From Nitrospirota bacterium (GTDB lineage: Bacteria; Nitrospirota; Leptospirillia; Leptospirillales; Leptospirillaceae), in assembly GCA_021828525.1 (NCBI GenBank), contig JAJZGM010000055.1:1-7740 (forward strand): DNA of 7,740 nucleotides, given 5' to 3'. Shown here one piece after another: positions 5,590-7,740 of the stretch. Both the position numbers and the translations under genes were made by a program. Below the pieces are notes generated by a model. It did no database searches and was not told the DNA's origin. It saw only the letters and a program-made list of their open reading frames with translations. Each line of letters opens with the position of its first letter. The first letter of the stretch is position 1.

Positions 5590-7065
5590 ATGGAGGAGTT
5601 TATCACCGGGGGATCGGAGGTGCTGGTTGTTGGTGGCGGACGCTCGGGTCTGTCGGCCGCCAATCTGGCGGCCGACCTTGGCGCCAAGGTTTCAGTCGTT
5701 GATGACGATCCCGGGTCGTTTTCCACGGAAGACTGGGGACGCTTCCGGTCCAGGGGAGGCCAGATCCTGAAAGAGAGGACGGTTGGCCCTTGGATCCTGG
5801 AGTCGTCATTCAGGGTGATCATGAGCCCCGGCATTCCCCCCATCCGCTGGTCCGGGGAGGTTGTGGCCCCACCGCTGCCGCAGGTCAGGGGCGAGCTTGA
5901 ATGGGCGGCCTCCCTTTGGCCCCATCCCGTCATCGCCATCGCCGGAACGAACGGAAAGTCGACCACGACGGCCCTTGTCGGCCATCTTCTTTCGGCGGTG
6001 GGACATGCCCCCTTCATCGGAGGGAATTTCGGCACACCCCTCTCCGAAGGGGTCCGGCAGGTCCGGCAAGTCCTCCAGAGTGGCGGCCGCTCCTCCTACG
6101 ATTGTGGCGTCATCGAGGTCTCGAGCTTCCAGACGGAATCCATGCAGGCCTTTTCCCCAAGCCTCTACCTTCTCCTCAACATTACTCCCGATCACCTGGA
6201 TCGGTACGGAGGATATGACCTTTACCGAGAGGCCAAGCTCCGCGCCGTCTCTCTTTTTGGTGAGGAGACGACGGTCATTTGGAACGGGGATCAGGAGGAT
6301 TACCGCACTGGACGCATGAGGGGAGCGGCGAAAGCCGCCTTCGTCACACGTTCGGAGGGCCCCCATCCCTCATTCGGAGAGGTACCGGTCGTCCGGATCC
6401 ATCCTGACCGGCTCGAGATCTCCGGGATTGGGGAAATTCCTTCCGGGTGCCAGATTCCCCTCCGGAATTTCAGGCTTTCGGGGGGAGGAAACCTTGAAAA
6501 CCTTGGATTTTCTGTCCTGGCCGTGATCCTCTTCCTGCTCAGGGAGGGGCGTCAGATTCCCTTTCCCCTTCTGGAACAGGGGATCGCCTCCTTCACCGGT
6601 CTGCCGCACCGGATGGAACGGATCGCCACGGTTCGGGGCGTCACATTTGTGAACGACTCGAAAGCCACCAATGTCGGGGCCGTTGAGGCCGCTCTGGCAG
6701 GGCTCCCCGATTCGGGACATCCGACGACAGTCCTGATCCTGGGAGGGCGGGACAAGGGAGGCTCCTATCTTCCTCTCGTTCCGGGAATCAGGCGCCAAGT
6801 GAAAGTGGTCGTGGTTCTTGGGGAGGCCCGGGAAAAGATTCGAAGGGAGCTCTCCCCCCATGTTCCCGTTGAGGAGGCCTCGGATTTCCAGGAGGCGGTG
6901 GCCCGGGCTTTTTCAATCGCAGACCCGGGTGAGACAGTTCTCCTCTCTCCGGCCTGTTCGAGTTACGACATGTTTCACGGCTACGAGGAACGCGGGGAAA
7001 GATTCAGGGATGCCGTCATGCGTCTGGAAGAGCAGTTCGGGGTGAAAGGGAGGCAGGGATCATGA
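5590..7065 (+). CDS. murD: UDP-N-acetylmuramoyl-L-alanine--D-glutamate ligase
   Basis: Cytoplasmic ATP-dependent ligase that adds D-glutamate to UDP-MurNAc-L-Ala, the step before MurE. It has 491 residues, longer than the roughly 440-460 usual for the family. The N-terminal Rossmann-like UDP domain starts VLVVGGGRSGLSAANLAADLG, and IMSPGIP follows later. The ATPase domain has GTNGKSTTT from residue 119 with P-loop Lys123 (bases 5956-5958), GGNFGTPLSE, EVSSFQTE with Glu176, TPDHLDRY with His202, and Lys216 in YREAKLRA at the carbamylated-Lys position. Asn301 and Asn304 (in GGGNLEN) match the conserved Asn pair, although the His that usually precedes the first Asn is Gly300. The C-terminal domain has GLPHRMER with His340 and Arg341, NDSKATNVGA with Asp356, GGRDKGG and SPACSSYDMF. 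Much of the extra length appears to lie around residues 155-170 and 235-300. Catalytic residues are otherwise intact, so it should be active. Its stop overlaps the ftsW start. Confidence 0.97.
   Translation: MEEFITGGSEVLVVGGGRSGLSAANLAADLGAKVSVVDDDPGSFSTEDWGRFRSRGGQILKERTVGPWILESSFRVIMSPGIPPIRWSGEVVAPPLPQVRGELEWAASLWPHPVIAIAGTNGKSTTTALVGHLLSAVGHAPFIGGNFGTPLSEGVRQVRQVLQSGGRSSYDCGVIEVSSFQTESMQAFSPSLYLLLNITPDHLDRYGGYDLYREAKLRAVSLFGEETTVIWNGDQEDYRTGRMRGAAKAAFVTRSEGPHPSFGEVPVVRIHPDRLEISGIGEIPSGCQIPLRNFRLSGGGNLENLGFSVLAVILFLLREGRQIPFPLLEQGIASFTGLPHRMERIATVRGVTFVNDSKATNVGAVEAALAGLPDSGHPTTVLILGGRDKGGSYLPLVPGIRRQVKVVVVLGEAREKIRRELSPHVPVEEASDFQEAVARAFSIADPGETVLLSPACSSYDMFHGYEERGERFRDAVMRLEEQFGVKGRQGS
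7047..7053 (+). promoter_or_regulatory. Shine-Dalgarno site of ftsW, inside the murD end
   Basis: AGGGAGG in the last murD codons lies 8 bases before the ATG at 7062. It favours that start over the internal ATG at 7143, which has no such site. Confidence 0.7.
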
Positions 7066-7740
7066 CACCACTCACTGATCCGACCCCTGACTCAGCCCTT
7101 TCTCGGCCCATTGCCGGACGCGGTCCACTCCCGACGGGCGCAATGGACGGAGCCCTGGCCATTCTGGTCTTCCTCCTCATGATGTTGGGTGTGGCGCTGG
7201 TCATGTCCGCCCGTCTCTCCCTCAAATCCCCCTATCAGCTCTTCACGAGGCAGATTCTGTCGACGGCCATTGCTCTGGTCGTCATGTTCGCCGTCTCCCG
7301 GATCGACTATCATGTGTGGGTGAAACGAAGGATCCAGCTGTGGGTGGGGGGCCTAGTCGGCCTTCTTCTCCTGATGGTCCCCCACGTGGGGGTGATGCTC
7401 AACGGGGCCAGACGATGGGTTCATCTGGGATTCATGACTCTCCAGCCCTCGGAGCTTGCGCGGGTGATCCTTGTCATCCTCATGGCTTCCCTTCTGGCGA
7501 AAGAAAGGATCGACCAGAAGGTCCAGGAAAATCGTCCCTTTGCCCTCCGTCTTCCCAAGGCTCTGGGGTTTGCCCTTCTCATGCTCCCCTATCTGGCCAT
7601 CATTCTCCATGAACCGGATTTTGGCTCGGACCTCTTCATCGTCATCGTCATCGGGGCCATGCTCTATCTGGCGGGAGTCTCCTTCCGCCAGCTGGGCCTC
7701 CTTGTCCTTCTCCTTGCCGTGTCGGCCACGCTCTTTCTCG
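7062..7740 (+). CDS. ftsW: FtsW septal peptidoglycan glycosyltransferase (SEDS family), 3'-truncated by window edge
   Basis: Integral membrane SEDS protein that polymerises lipid II into glycan strands at the division septum with FtsI. The frame runs open to the window end; 226 residues are visible of a protein usually 370-420 long. A hydrophilic, Pro-rich cytoplasmic tail of about 28 residues precedes the first membrane helix (about 30-50). Further helices lie at about 64-80, 92-112, 132-146, 166-182, 190-206 and from 210 to the edge. SEDS signatures are clear: NGARRWVHLG at 114-123, QPSELARV at 128-135 and EPDFGSD at 184-190; the Asp of the PDxG motif is retained. The position after murD favours FtsW over the paralogous RodA. 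The ATG at 7062 overlaps the murD stop (ATGA) and has a good Shine-Dalgarno site; the in-frame ATG at 7143 is a less likely start. The rest of the gene, and probably murG and murC, lie beyond the window. Confidence 0.94.
   Translation, partial: MTPLTDPTPDSALSRPIAGRGPLPTGAMDGALAILVFLLMMLGVALVMSARLSLKSPYQLFTRQILSTAIALVVMFAVSRIDYHVWVKRRIQLWVGGLVGLLLLMVPHVGVMLNGARRWVHLGFMTLQPSELARVILVILMASLLAKERIDQKVQENRPFALRLPKALGFALLMLPYLAIILHEPDFGSDLFIVIVIGAMLYLAGVSFRQLGLLVLLLAVSATLFL

Noticed and set aside
5806..6366. 186-codon open frame on the minus strand across murD
   Set aside because: Antisense shadow of murD without domain signatures.
1..7740. Undescribed system, mobile element, CRISPR array, tRNA or rRNA gene
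   Set aside because: The sequence is almost wholly accounted for by six conserved dcw genes in standard order; no repeats, terminal inverted repeats or RNA gene features were seen.

Overview
The window is one stretch of a division and cell wall (dcw) cluster. All six genes lie on the + strand in the canonical order ftsI (5' end cut off) - murE - murF - mraY - murD - ftsW (3' end cut off). About 98% of the bases are coding. The only real gap is 105 bp between ftsI and murE.

The organism looks like a Gram-negative, diderm-type bacterium of fairly high GC (roughly 60% by eye). MurE carries the DNPR motif of meso-diaminopimelate-adding enzymes, and FtsI ends soon after its transpeptidase domain with no PASTA repeats, which argues against Firmicutes and Actinobacteria. 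The protein style (long MurD, divergent Mur ligase motifs, many G-runs) is compatible with Nitrospirota such as Leptospirillum. That assignment is a low-confidence guess that only a protein search could settle.

Layout: 1-1448 FtsI/PBP2b-like transpeptidase (partial); 1449-1553 non-coding spacer with two Shine-Dalgarno-like sites; 1554-3086 MurE; 3083-4498 MurF, overlapping MurE by an ATGA; 4502-5575 MraY from a GTG start; 5590-7065 MurD; 7062-7740 FtsW (partial), overlapping MurD by an ATGA. The tight spacing implies one polycistronic transcript with translational coupling at several junctions.

The genes work as one pathway. MurD adds D-Glu to UDP-MurNAc-L-Ala, MurE adds meso-DAP, and MurF adds D-Ala-D-Ala. 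MraY then moves phospho-MurNAc-pentapeptide onto undecaprenyl phosphate to give lipid I. FtsW polymerises lipid II at the septum and its partner FtsI cross-links the new strands. The lipid II synthase murG, and murC, are not in the window and would be expected just beyond ftsW.

I found no mobile element, CRISPR array, RNA gene, defence system or undescribed system. The observations worth a second look are modest: departures from family consensus in MurE and MurF (and a milder one in MurD), the ftsI-murE spacer, a start-site ambiguity in murE, and long homopolymer tracts inside essential genes.
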